Shown here: piece after piece, positions 7,638 through 15,024 of the stretch
Layout of the letters: each line of letters opens with the position of its first letter
How positions within the stretch are numbered: position 1 is the first letter of the stretch
DNA from: Thermoplasmata archaeon
Lineage (GTDB): Archaea > Thermoplasmatota > Thermoplasmata > Halarchaeoplasmatales > Halarchaeoplasmataceae
Length of the DNA: 33,940 nt
Direction of reading: 5' to 3'
Assembly: GCA_003551675.1 (NCBI GenBank)
Contig: PUNG01000108.1
Coordinates: 1 to 33,940 of the forward strand
Notes under the pieces: generated by a model
What the model saw: the letters and a program-made list of their open reading frames with translations, nothing else
Databases searched by the model: none
What the model was told of the DNA's origin: nothing
Made by a program: the position numbers and the translations under genes

Positions 7638-8393
7638 TCATATGGTTGTTTTCGAAGACAAAAACGTCGTTTCCACAGCGAACTTTTTTTTGACCAGTTC
7701 TTCCATCTTCATCACACCAAGGGTTTCCGTAGCGTAATGTCCCGCAAATATCAGAGGCATATCTAGATCCAGGGCCTCGTTATATGCCATGTAGGTACGT
7801 TCTCCGGTCAAGAAAAGTTCTGCATCGTTTTCCTTCGCAGCTTTGAGAGCCATCCCTCCTTTTCCCGTCAGTATACCTACTTTTTTGACTTTCTTTTTTC
7901 CACCCAATACGGATGTCTCCGTCTCAAGTTTATCTTCAAGGGTTTCAGCGATGTATTCGACTCTCTTTTCCTTTTTGAAATAAGCCATCCTAGCGATATC
8001 CGTATCGTTGTATTCCATGAAAGGCTCACCTATTTTTGCTCCTATCGTCTTGGCTAACTGGACGTTATTACCGACCTCAGGATGAACATCTAAAGGTAGA
8101 TGAGCCGCGTAGAGGCCTATGTCGTTTTTCACAAGTTCTTTGACGATATGATATTCTTTCCCTCTGAGAGGTCCTAAACCGTTTCCCCAGATGAATCCAT
8201 GATGAACGAACAGCATGTCCGCGTCGGCGTCGACGGCTCTTTTCAAGATATCTTTTCTCACGTCGACTGCGAAAGCGATCTTATCGAGATCGGTATCCGC
8301 ATCGACTTGTATTCCATTCCGGCTATCGTCTTTGATATCATCTATAGAAAGGAATTCATCCAAAAAGCCGACCAAGTCTGAACCGCTGATCAT
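7638..8393 (-). CDS. Nif3-like dinuclear metal-centre protein (DUF34 family)
   Basis: About 251 residues of the NIF3/DUF34 family. Visible family marks are the DSRNGIQV segment near the N-terminus, the FVHHG metal-binding His pair, AAHLPLDVHPEVGNN in the middle and GHYATE near the C-terminus, which together supply the usual His/Asp/Glu ligands of a two-metal site. It is often annotated as GTP cyclohydrolase I type 2, a label that is not well supported. I prefer the ATG at 8393 (MISGSDLVGFLDEF, matching homologue starts); an in-frame GTG at 8402 is the alternative, and a TATA-like TATGTATA near 8427-8434 could serve either. Biochemical role unknown. Confidence 0.85.
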   Translation of the reverse strand: MISGSDLVGFLDEFLSIDDIKDDSRNGIQVDADTDLDKIAFAVDVRKDILKRAVDADADMLFVHHGFIWGNGLGPLRGKEYHIVKELVKNDIGLYAAHLPLDVHPEVGNNVQLAKTIGAKIGEPFMEYNDTDIARMAYFKKEKRVEYIAETLEDKLETETSVLGGKKKVKKVGILTGKGGMALKAAKENDAELFLTGERTYMAYNEALDLDMPLIFAGHYATETLGVMKMEELVKKKFAVETTFLSSKTTI

Positions 8394-8541
8394 ATTTTTC
8401 ACATCTAACGGCAGAGAAGGCAGTATACATATCCCTTTCGGTGAACGAGATCAAAATTTGGCCAATTTAGAAGGATCACAGTTGACGACGAACCGAGCAA
8501 AATATTATTAATCATCACTCTTTTCTTTTCTCGGTGCAAAC

Positions 8542-9357
8542 ATGACATATTTGTTTTCGGTGGATATAGAAGGTATTTCAGGGGTGGTTTCAGGCCCTCA
8601 ATGCAGGATGGATTCTAAAGAGTATGATAGAGCACAGAAATTGATGACAAAAGAAGCTAACGCCGCTGCTAAAGGAGCTTTCAACGCAGGAGCCGAAACC
8701 GTTTACGTGACCGACGGCCATGGTAAGATGAGGAATATAATCATCGAAGATCTAGATGAAAGAGTGGAGTTGTTCAGCGGCAGACCAAAAATGCTCTCGC
8801 AGATGGAAGGGTTGAATGAAGAATTGACCGGCGTAGGATACGTGGGCTATCACAGTTCGGCCCACAGTCAAGGTACGCTCTCACACACTTATTCAGGAGC
8901 GGTGGTAGATAAACTGATGATAGGAGATGTTATGGCCAGCGAGTTCGCCATGAATTCGTTTCTCGCTGCTAAATACAACGTTCCGATCTTCTTCTTGGCG
9001 GGAGACGATGAGATAATCCGAGAGGCCAAAGAGTTGTATCCTGATATACCTCATGTTCTTACGAAAAAAGCTACAGGTAGATACAGCGCCAAGTGCAGAC
9101 ATCCAAAAGTAGTCAGGAAAGAGATAAAGAAAAAGGTCAAAGAAGCTATAGAAAACGATAGAGGCAGGATCATAGAGCCGGAAGAAACTCTTTTTCACGT
9201 TTGGTTCAAAGACGCCGGAAAGTTGGACAATGTAGAGCTTTTGCCTTCAGTGGAAAGGACTGGACCTAAAGAATTCATGATAGATACAGGCGATCTAGAG
9301 ACCAACTACAAAGTTTTCAGGGCTTGTACGATGTTGGCCACGGTGGATTCGCAGTAA
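8542..9357 (+). CDS. dppA: M55-family D-aminopeptidase (DppA-like)
   Basis: 271 residues resembling Bacillus DppA, a Zn-dependent self-compartmentalising D-aminopeptidase. Metal and active-site residues are visible at nearly the same positions as in that enzyme: Asp8 and Glu10 in SVDIEG, His60 in TDGHG, His104 in GYHSSAH, His115 in SHTYSG, and Glu134 in MASEFAMN. It likely acts in the cytosol on D-amino-acid dipeptides or short peptides; no signal peptide is seen. An A/T-rich AATATTATTAAT box near 8500-8511 fits a promoter in the divergent gap with the Nif3-like gene. The physiological substrate is not known from sequence. Confidence 0.92.
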   Translation: MTYLFSVDIEGISGVVSGPQCRMDSKEYDRAQKLMTKEANAAAKGAFNAGAETVYVTDGHGKMRNIIIEDLDERVELFSGRPKMLSQMEGLNEELTGVGYVGYHSSAHSQGTLSHTYSGAVVDKLMIGDVMASEFAMNSFLAAKYNVPIFFLAGDDEIIREAKELYPDIPHVLTKKATGRYSAKCRHPKVVRKEIKKKVKEAIENDRGRIIEPEETLFHVWFKDAGKLDNVELLPSVERTGPKEFMIDTGDLETNYKVFRACTMLATVDSQ

Positions 9358-9385
9358 AACAGCCACATATTGTAGTTCTCCCCAA

Positions 9386-9399
9386 AATATATTATATAA
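9386..9399 (+). promoter_or_regulatory. TATA-like box for the PUA-domain gene
   Basis: An uninterrupted A/T run (AATATATTATATA) is centred about 28 bases before the ATG at 9421 and there is no Shine-Dalgarno sequence in the gap, so a leaderless transcript is expected. Confidence 0.5.
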
Positions 9400-9420
9400 C
9401 AAAAAATCATCGGAAATCAC

Positions 9421-9894
9421 ATGGGATTGAAAAACAGACATCGTTTGAAAGACAAGGATGTAGAAAGCCACTACCAGGAATTGAAAGCGAAACTTGGAGA
9501 TTCGCCTTTTGAACCCCTGGAAGGTGTCGACATCGCCGATCATGACGGAAATAAGATACTGCTAGTAGACCAACGGCCATTAGCTACTTTCTTCAACGGT
9601 GAAGTGTTCCCTACCATGAACGGTCTTCTGAATATGAACGCTACAAAGAGATACATCACAGTGGACATGGGCGCTGTCAAGTTCGTCTATAACGGTGCGG
9701 ATATAATGGCACCTGGTATCGTGGATGCCGACGAAAGTATAGAAGAAGGCGATCTTGTATGGGTAAGAGATGTCGAGCATGAAAAACCTCTCGCAGTGGG
9801 AAGAGCTATGACCAACGGGAAAGAGATGGTACAGTCGGAAAAAGGAAAGGTCGTAAAAAGTTTACATCACATCGGAGATGAGATGTTCGATTGA
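9421..9894 (+). CDS. PUA-domain RNA-binding protein (MCT-1/archaeal PUA family)
   Basis: 157 residues with an N-terminal pre-PUA region (about 1-75, starting GLKNRHRLKDKDVE) and a C-terminal PUA domain (about 76-157), whose core is KRYITVDMGAVKFVYNGADIMAPGI followed by EGDLVWVRDVEHEKPLAVG. The PUA fold binds structured RNA. The architecture matches the archaeal relatives of MCT-1/DENR-type translation factors, so a role in translation or RNA modification is likely but not proven. The gene starts 63 bases after dppA with its own promoter-like box. Confidence 0.87.
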   Translation: MGLKNRHRLKDKDVESHYQELKAKLGDSPFEPLEGVDIADHDGNKILLVDQRPLATFFNGEVFPTMNGLLNMNATKRYITVDMGAVKFVYNGADIMAPGIVDADESIEEGDLVWVRDVEHEKPLAVGRAMTNGKEMVQSEKGKVVKSLHHIGDEMFD

Positions 9895-9909
9895 TATCGA
9901 GATATCTCG

Positions 9910-10944
9910 TCAAAGTCTATCTTTCAACTCATCGATTATCTTCACAGGTGAAGGATCTTTTTCTCTGAGCAGAGCGAGATATATGCTGAGATAATCGCCG
10001 AGGTAGACGAGAGAGAGTATCCTAGCCAGTTGGGTGTCCGCGTCGGTCCAGACTTCTATGATGTCGTCGACTTCCTCTTGGAAAACCAGTTCTTTGGTTA
10101 GCTCTATGCGTTTATTGATCTTTTTCGGTTCTTTTTTATCTCTCAGTAGGATCGGTATGAAATTAGAGGTATTCTCGTCGCCGTGCCAACCCACTATTTC
10201 ATTGTGGTTCATCTCGGGAAAGGCTCCATACCATGATAATACTTCTGCATTCTCGTTGAACTGGGTTTGCCACCTGTTGGCCACTGCATTATATATGGAA
10301 TGCCCGTAGATTATGGGTATTTTGTTCTCTATCCTTTTAGCTAATTTTTTGGCATCGTTATCTTTTAGAGGTATCTCCACTTTGATATCGTCCCGCAGTT
10401 TTTTTAGTTCGGAAACGGCGTCTATTATATCCACGTCCGCATCGTATATCAACAGTTCCGAAAGTAACTGTAGTACCGGGACGAACAAGAATGCGAAAGC
10501 GGCTCTAGGAGGATAATCTTTAGGTGCCTTCAGGAAGACGATCTTTTCTTTTTCACTCATCTTTTCTAGTTCTCCATCGGAACTGATGGCGACTATGTTG
10601 GCGTTTTTTTCCAAACCTTCTCTGACCGCACTCAAAGTCTCTTCCGTGTCACCAGAGTAAGAAACTACGAAAAGCAAGGTGTTCTCATCCACGAAAGAGG
10701 GTAGTGTATAATCCCTGTTCACGGCTATAGGTACTTGTATGCGGTTCGCTAGAAAGCTTTTAAGAGTGTCCCCAACTATCGCAGATCCTCCCATCCCAGT
10801 GACAACGATATTATCTGGTTGAAATGGCAATAGGTCACATTCAAATTCAGATACTATCTCTTCGATCTGGTCGGGAAATCGTTCTAACAACTTAAGCATC
10901 CCTTTTTCATCTACATCTTCCATCTTTTTAAGATCATCTAGCAT
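9910..10944 (-). CDS. Bifunctional phosphoglucose/phosphomannose isomerase
   Basis: 344 residues of the archaeal SIS-domain PGI/PMI family, interconverting glucose-6-P or mannose-6-P with fructose-6-P. The first SIS domain has GMGGSAIVGD (50-59) and SYSGDTEETL (about 114-123). The catalytic region carries FNENAEV and EMNHNEIVGW, which hold the Glu and His that open the sugar ring and move the proton. Length is close to the family norm (about 300-350). It serves glycolysis/gluconeogenesis and supply of mannose or fructose phosphates for glycans. It diverges from the riboflavin operon, sharing an 84-base intergenic region. Confidence 0.92.
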   Translation of the reverse strand: MLDDLKKMEDVDEKGMLKLLERFPDQIEEIVSEFECDLLPFQPDNIVVTGMGGSAIVGDTLKSFLANRIQVPIAVNRDYTLPSFVDENTLLFVVSYSGDTEETLSAVREGLEKNANIVAISSDGELEKMSEKEKIVFLKAPKDYPPRAAFAFLFVPVLQLLSELLIYDADVDIIDAVSELKKLRDDIKVEIPLKDNDAKKLAKRIENKIPIIYGHSIYNAVANRWQTQFNENAEVLSWYGAFPEMNHNEIVGWHGDENTSNFIPILLRDKKEPKKINKRIELTKELVFQEEVDDIIEVWTDADTQLARILSLVYLGDYLSIYLALLREKDPSPVKIIDELKDRL

Positions 10945-10971
10945 CGTCTCACGGTTACTTTATCACAATCA

Positions 10972-10990
10972 AGGATAAATAAATTATCCT
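10972..10990. promoter_or_regulatory. 7-bp inverted repeat between the isomerase gene and the riboflavin operon (candidate operator)
   Basis: AGGATAA and TTATCCT form a perfect inverted repeat around an ATAAA spacer. It lies 28 bases upstream of the isomerase ATG (where its A/T core could also be that gene's TATA region) and just upstream of the riboflavin promoter. A regulator of either gene could bind; the assignment is inferred. Confidence 0.35.
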
Positions 10991-10997
10991 ACCAAAA

Positions 10998-11009
10998 CTC
11001 TATTATAAT
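10998..11009 (+). promoter_or_regulatory. TATA-like box of the riboflavin operon
   Basis: CTATTATAAT is centred about 25 bases before the ATG at 11029, with no ribosome-binding site between. This is the classic archaeal spacing for a leaderless message. No FMN riboswitch could fit in so short a leader. Confidence 0.5.
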
Positions 11010-11028
11010 TCGGAACAATCAACCACCG

Positions 11029-12219
11029 ATGACCGAAGATATCGATGAAGCCGTCCAACAACTTGAAAACGGCGAATTCGTTATGGTGTATGACGGTGAC
11101 AAAAGGGAAGAAGAAGTCGACCTGGTAACACCTTCTGAGACCATAACACCCGAAAAGATCAGAAGGTTGAGAAAGGATGCCGGTGGTTTGATCTGCGTGA
11201 CGGTACCTCCCTCGACTTGGCGCAAGCTAAATATGCCTTATATGAGTGACCTGTATCGTAAGGTGAGCGATGATTTTCCACTTCTCTCCGAGATGAAAGC
11301 GGACGATATACCCTACGACGAAAAATCTACTTTCTCACTCTCTGTGAATCATAGAGATACGTTTACAGGTATAACCGATGAAGATAGGGCGCTGACGGTT
11401 CAAAAATTTACAGAGCTAGGAAAAGATATGGAAGCTCTTTATTTTGAAGAAGCCCAAAAAAAATTTGGTGAAGGATTCAGAACACCAGGCCATGTTTTTC
11501 TATTGAATGCTAGCACAGGATTATTATCCAGTAGAGAGGGGCACACCGAGTTGACCACGGCTCTCTTACAGATGACGGATCTATATCCTAGTATGACTAT
11601 ATGTGAGATGATGGGCGACGACGGAAAAAGTCTTACTTTAGAATCCGCGGAAGTATATGGTAAAAAACATGATATCCCCCTGATCGAAGGTAAAGCCGTC
11701 AAGGAAGCATGGGAGGAAAGGATCGGTGCAGTGGAGACCTACAAAAAAGAGCATCCTATCAGAGTTATGGCCGTAGGTACCTTCGACATACTCCATCTAG
11801 GACATATCCATTATCTTAAAGAAGCAAGATCATATGGAGATGAACTCGTCGTTGTTATAGCCTGTGACAAGACCGTTCGAGAGCGCAAGCATGAACCTCT
11901 GATGGATGAAAACACCAGAAGGGATATGCTCTCGGAGTTAAAAACGGTGGACGAGGCCGTTATAGGTAAAGAGGATGACAGGTACAAGACGGTGGAAGAA
12001 GTAGACCCCGATATCATAACATTGGGGTACGATCAGATACACGAAGAAAAAGAATTAAAAGATGAACTAAATACCAGGGGCATGGGAGACATAAAGATCG
12101 AAAGGATGTCACACCACAAATACGATCTAGACGGTACGCGTGAGATCATAAGAAAAATAATAGACTGGTACAGCATGAAAAGAGAGTTGCAGAAAGCAGA
12201 AAAGGAGGGCATCGAATGA
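11029..12219 (+). CDS. ribB: Fused DHBP synthase (RibB) and FAD synthetase-like nucleotidyltransferase (RibL)
   Basis: 396 residues in two parts. Residues 1 to about 228 are 3,4-dihydroxy-2-butanone-4-phosphate synthase: acidic Mg-binding loop REEEVD (26-31), SVNHRDTFTG (105-114), DEDRA (117-121), FRTPGHVF (150-157) and GDDGKSL (196-202). Residues about 244-380 are a cytidylyltransferase-like fold with VGTFDILHLGH (249-259, HxGH motif), as in archaeal FAD synthetase RibL; the usual C-terminal SST[KR] appears as LDGTR (367-371). The fusion would supply the four-carbon riboflavin precursor and later adenylylate FMN. The next gene overlaps its stop by four bases. FAD synthetase is favoured over glycerol-3-P cytidylyltransferase because of the riboflavin operon. 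Confidence 0.9.
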   Translation: MTEDIDEAVQQLENGEFVMVYDGDKREEEVDLVTPSETITPEKIRRLRKDAGGLICVTVPPSTWRKLNMPYMSDLYRKVSDDFPLLSEMKADDIPYDEKSTFSLSVNHRDTFTGITDEDRALTVQKFTELGKDMEALYFEEAQKKFGEGFRTPGHVFLLNASTGLLSSREGHTELTTALLQMTDLYPSMTICEMMGDDGKSLTLESAEVYGKKHDIPLIEGKAVKEAWEERIGAVETYKKEHPIRVMAVGTFDILHLGHIHYLKEARSYGDELVVVIACDKTVRERKHEPLMDENTRRDMLSELKTVDEAVIGKEDDRYKTVEEVDPDIITLGYDQIHEEKELKDELNTRGMGDIKIERMSHHKYDLDGTREIIRKIIDWYSMKRELQKAEKEGIE

Positions 12220-12674
12220 AAAAGATAGGTATCGCCGATACCACTTTTGCTAGGTTCGATATGTTCAAAAGTGCAGTGGACGAGCTCCATAAGATGGGTA
12301 CCGGTTTCGAGATCGAGAGGTATACTGTCCCGGGTATCAAAGATCTACCCATAGCCTGCCAAAGGCTGATAGAGTCCGGGGCGGATATAGTGATGGCTTT
12401 AGGTATGCCCGGCCCAGAGCCCATCGATAAACAGTGTGCCGACCAGGCGTCCAAAGCTCTACTTTACGTAGAGTTAAAAAAGAATACACATATAATCGAG
12501 GTTTTTGTGCATGAGGACGAGGCTGAAAAAGAAGAATTGAAAGGTCTTGCCGACATGAGGGCGAGGGAACATGCAGTCAATGTTTATGACTTACTTTTCA
12601 GACCTGAACGGCTGGAGGAAAAGGCCGGACAGGGTAAAAGGGAAGGATATCCCGACGTAGGACCTTTGAGGTGA
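12216..12674 (+). CDS. ribC: Archaeal-type riboflavin synthase
   Basis: 152 residues of the archaeal RibC family, which is related to lumazine synthase and not to bacterial RibE. It dismutates two 6,7-dimethyl-8-ribityllumazine molecules into riboflavin and a pyrimidinedione. Visible family features are IGIADTTFARFDM at the N-terminus, RYTVPGIKDLPIA (about 44-56), ALGMPGPEPIDKQCADQAS in the middle and the HEDEA segment. The ATG overlaps the ribB-ribL stop (ATGA) and the stop is six bases before ribH, so the three are one translation-coupled operon. Confidence 0.95.
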   Translation: MKKIGIADTTFARFDMFKSAVDELHKMGTGFEIERYTVPGIKDLPIACQRLIESGADIVMALGMPGPEPIDKQCADQASKALLYVELKKNTHIIEVFVHEDEAEKEELKGLADMRAREHAVNVYDLLFRPERLEEKAGQGKREGYPDVGPLR

Positions 12675-12680
12675 AATAAA

Positions 12681-13115
12681 ATGGAAGAAGAAACAGATCT
12701 TAGAGTAGAGGAAATGAAGATGGGCATCGTGGTCTCTGAGTTCAATTACGACATAACTCATATGATGCTAGAGCGGGCGAAAACACATGCCGAATTTCTC
12801 GGCGTCGAAGTAGTCGATATAAAGCACGTTCCAGGGGTATTCGACATGCCCTTGGCTATAAAGATGCTTTTGAAACGGGAAGATGTAGATGCAGTGGTCA
12901 CGCTGGGTACGGTGATCAAAGGAGAGACCCAGCACGATAAAACAGTGATGTCTCAGGCATCTAGAAAGATCACGGACCTAGCGTTAGAGTATGAGAAACC
13001 CGTATCACTTGGCATAACAGGACCGGGCATGAGTAGGATGGAAGCCGAAGAGAGGATCGAACGAGCCAAAGATGCAGTTGAATCCGCCGTGAAGATGTAC
13101 AAGCGGATGGGATAA
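12681..13115 (+). CDS. ribH: 6,7-dimethyl-8-ribityllumazine synthase
   Basis: 144 residues of lumazine synthase, joining 3,4-dihydroxy-2-butanone-4-P to the ribitylaminouracil. Family motifs: VSEFNYDIT (substrate-binding Phe/Asn region), HVPGVFDMPLAIKMLL, LGTVIKGETQHDKTV (phosphate-binding GxT-H segment) and GITGPGMSRMEAEER. There is an extra acidic stretch of about 12 residues before the first strand; an internal in-frame ATG at 12714 (MKMGIVVSEF) or 12720 is an alternative start, but the first ATG sits closest to ribC and follows a GAGGTGA ribosome-binding site. Product is used by RibC encoded just upstream. Confidence 0.94.
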   Translation: MEEETDLRVEEMKMGIVVSEFNYDITHMMLERAKTHAEFLGVEVVDIKHVPGVFDMPLAIKMLLKREDVDAVVTLGTVIKGETQHDKTVMSQASRKITDLALEYEKPVSLGITGPGMSRMEAEERIERAKDAVESAVKMYKRMG

Positions 13116-13156
13116 GAACAGGTAAAAATAAGTAATCCTACCTATATTTACTCCTG

Positions 13157-13564
13157 ATGGCCTACTCCGTACCTAGCGACGAAGAAATAGAGGATGCTCT
13201 CAGGTATGTGATGAGAAGGCTTAAGGGTGTGAATTCACTCCGTAAATTGAGAGAACTCGTCATAAAGGAGCTTCAAAATACCGATCCTGAATATACCGTG
13301 AGTTCGAAGCGTTTGAGAAAGTTAGCGGTGACTGCACCATTTATACATACTGAGATATACGCTACGAGAGGGGAAAGAAAAAAATCACTAAAAGGTAGAT
13401 GTCCTGTTTGTGAGAATAAACTCGAAACGACAAAAAATGAAACCATCTTCGGCGGAACGGTCACTCTCGGGTACAAATGCAAAAGATGTCCCTATTGGAC
13501 CACACTGAAAAGACGTATACCTTTACGATACAATTTTGAGTATAAGATGGAGGAAAAAAGATGA
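13157..13564 (+). CDS. Conserved archaeal zinc-ribbon protein of unknown function
   Basis: 135 residues. The N-terminal half (about 1-65) is helical and resembles a winged-helix-like DNA/RNA-binding fold (SLRKLRELVIKELQ, then SSKRLRKLAV). The C-terminal half has a zinc ribbon with Cys82-x2-Cys85 and Cys108-x2-Cys111. The protein is basic. Its last codons overlap the start of the MBL-fold nuclease gene by four bases, so the two are translationally coupled, which points to a nucleic-acid-related role. An A/T-rich box (AAAAATAAGTA, about 13124-13134) lies about 28 bases before the ATG. I do not recognise a named family. Confidence 0.75.
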   Translation: MAYSVPSDEEIEDALRYVMRRLKGVNSLRKLRELVIKELQNTDPEYTVSSKRLRKLAVTAPFIHTEIYATRGERKKSLKGRCPVCENKLETTKNETIFGGTVTLGYKCKRCPYWTTLKRRIPLRYNFEYKMEEKR

Positions 13565-14505
13565 AGATAAAACATGAGAGTGGAATAACTCTCGAAGAAG
13601 AAGATAATAAAGTGATATTGGACCCTTCTAGACAGGTGGAATCCGGTGTTGTTACCCACGGTCATCTAGACCATCTCGTAAAGGACTCTTATATGACTCC
13701 ACCCACCTTGGATATTTTAGGCGTTAGAAAAGGTGAGAAAAGAGGTAAACCCATATTGTATGGTTTTCCTAAAGATATCGGCGGATTTGAAGTTACGCTT
13801 TATCCTGCGGGTCATGTGTTCGGCTCGGCCATGGTAAAAGTTCACGACGTGCTGTATACCGGAGATTTCAATCCCGACGGAGGTAAGACCTGTAAGAGAG
13901 CGGTACCCTATGATTGTGAAGTACTTATCATAGAGTCCACTTATGGAAAACCCGAGTACGATCTACCTCCTAAAGACGAAGTCACCAAAGATTTTTTAGC
14001 CTGGGTGGAACAACAGGTTGAAGAAGGTCCTGTGGTCTTAGGAGCCTATAAATTCGGCAAGGCTCAAGAGGTCATCGCCCTCTTGAACGAGATAGGTGAA
14101 AAACCCTACGTGTCTGAATCTATAGCTGAAATAACAGACGTTTATAACCACTACGATATAGGATTAGACTACGAGCTCTGGAACGGTGAAAGCCAAAGAG
14201 AAAAGTATACCGTGGTCGTACCCCCAAAAGAACTCAGAAGACCTGTAGGAAACATAACAAAAATAGCGAAAAAAAACGGAGGCGTCTCTTCCTATCTTTC
14301 GGGATGGTGTGCCATATACCCCTTTTACAACTCCATGGATATAGACGCACAGTTTCCCTTATCGGACCATGCTGGCTTTCAGGAGTTGTTGGATTATGTG
14401 GCCCAGTGCGACCCCGAAAAGGTCTACACGGTACACGGGAGTGCAAAAGAGTTCGCCGTCGAAGTAGAAAAAAGACTAGGGATAGATGCTGAGGCGTTGG
14501 AATAG
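13561..14505 (+). CDS. MBL-fold RNA-processing exonuclease-like protein
   Basis: 314 residues of the metallo-beta-lactamase fold, in the group related to mRNA 3'-end processing factors and SNM1/YSH1-like nucleases. Metal-binding motifs: THGHLDH (32-38), PAGHVFGSA (82-90), TGDF (100-103), and a late SDHAGF plus VHGS. Between them lies a shortened beta-CASP-like insert with VVLGAYKFGKAQE. It is cytosolic. Much smaller than the KH-domain aCPSF1 ribonuclease; no KH domains are present. Substrate could be RNA or DNA ends. The coupling to the zinc-ribbon protein suggests they work together. Confidence 0.82.
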   Translation: MKIKHESGITLEEEDNKVILDPSRQVESGVVTHGHLDHLVKDSYMTPPTLDILGVRKGEKRGKPILYGFPKDIGGFEVTLYPAGHVFGSAMVKVHDVLYTGDFNPDGGKTCKRAVPYDCEVLIIESTYGKPEYDLPPKDEVTKDFLAWVEQQVEEGPVVLGAYKFGKAQEVIALLNEIGEKPYVSESIAEITDVYNHYDIGLDYELWNGESQREKYTVVVPPKELRRPVGNITKIAKKNGGVSSYLSGWCAIYPFYNSMDIDAQFPLSDHAGFQELLDYVAQCDPEKVYTVHGSAKEFAVEVEKRLGIDAEALE

Positions 14506-14515
14506 TGAATCGGGG

Positions 14516-14544
14516 TGATGTGAGTCACCAACTCACTTACATCA
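14516..14544 (+). promoter_or_regulatory. Long inverted repeat with two alternative hairpins upstream of the PPC-domain gene
   Basis: Arms 14516-14525 and 14535-14544 pair over ten positions (nine Watson-Crick and one G-U on the plus strand) around a nine-base loop. Inside it, GTGAGT (14520-14525) can instead pair perfectly with ACTCAC (14531-14536) around CACCA. It lies just after the nuclease stop codon and immediately before a TATA-like TTTAATAAA (14547-14555). It may be an activator site for the next gene or a 3' hairpin of the preceding transcript. Confidence 0.45.
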
Positions 14545-14585
14545 AATTTAATAAAGGGAATAGTTGTTAGTGAAGGGTAGATAAT

Positions 14586-15005
14586 ATGGAATACAACATA
14601 GAGGGTAACGTCTTGGTGGCTAAACTAGATGATGGTATGGATATTTTCAATGCTTTAGAAACCATCATGAATGAAATAGAACAAGATTCCGCAGTGGTGG
14701 TAAGTGGGATCGGGATGCTGAACGATTTTAAAACTGGATTCTATAACAGAGATACTGGTACCTACGAATGGATGGAATTTAACGAGCCGAAAGAATTGCT
14801 GTCGTTGAAAGGCAGTATAACTGAAGAAGGAAGTATGCACCTGCACGTGGAAGTGGCGGGAAAGGACCACGAAGTGCTGGGAGGACACCTGGAAGGAGGA
14901 AAGGTATTCAATGTCGTGGAACTAGCGATGCTGGTCTTTGAAGATGTTAAATTATCTAGAAAAAGAGACGAAGAACTAGATATGGATCTACTCTCGGTGA
15001 GGTGA
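14586..15005 (+). CDS. PPC/DUF296-domain protein
   Basis: 139 residues forming a single PPC (plants and prokaryotes conserved) domain. The family metal site HLHVEVAG (about residues 79-86) with GGHL a few residues later is present, preceded by AVVVSGIGML. In plants this domain is attached to AT-hook DNA-binding motifs; prokaryotic stand-alone versions form trimers and have no settled function. There is no AT hook here. It is followed 19 bases later by archease, so both probably share the promoter at about 14547. Confidence 0.85.
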   Translation: MEYNIEGNVLVAKLDDGMDIFNALETIMNEIEQDSAVVVSGIGMLNDFKTGFYNRDTGTYEWMEFNEPKELLSLKGSITEEGSMHLHVEVAGKDHEVLGGHLEGGKVFNVVELAMLVFEDVKLSRKRDEELDMDLLSVR

Positions 15006-15024
15006 GATCATCAGCTATGAACTC

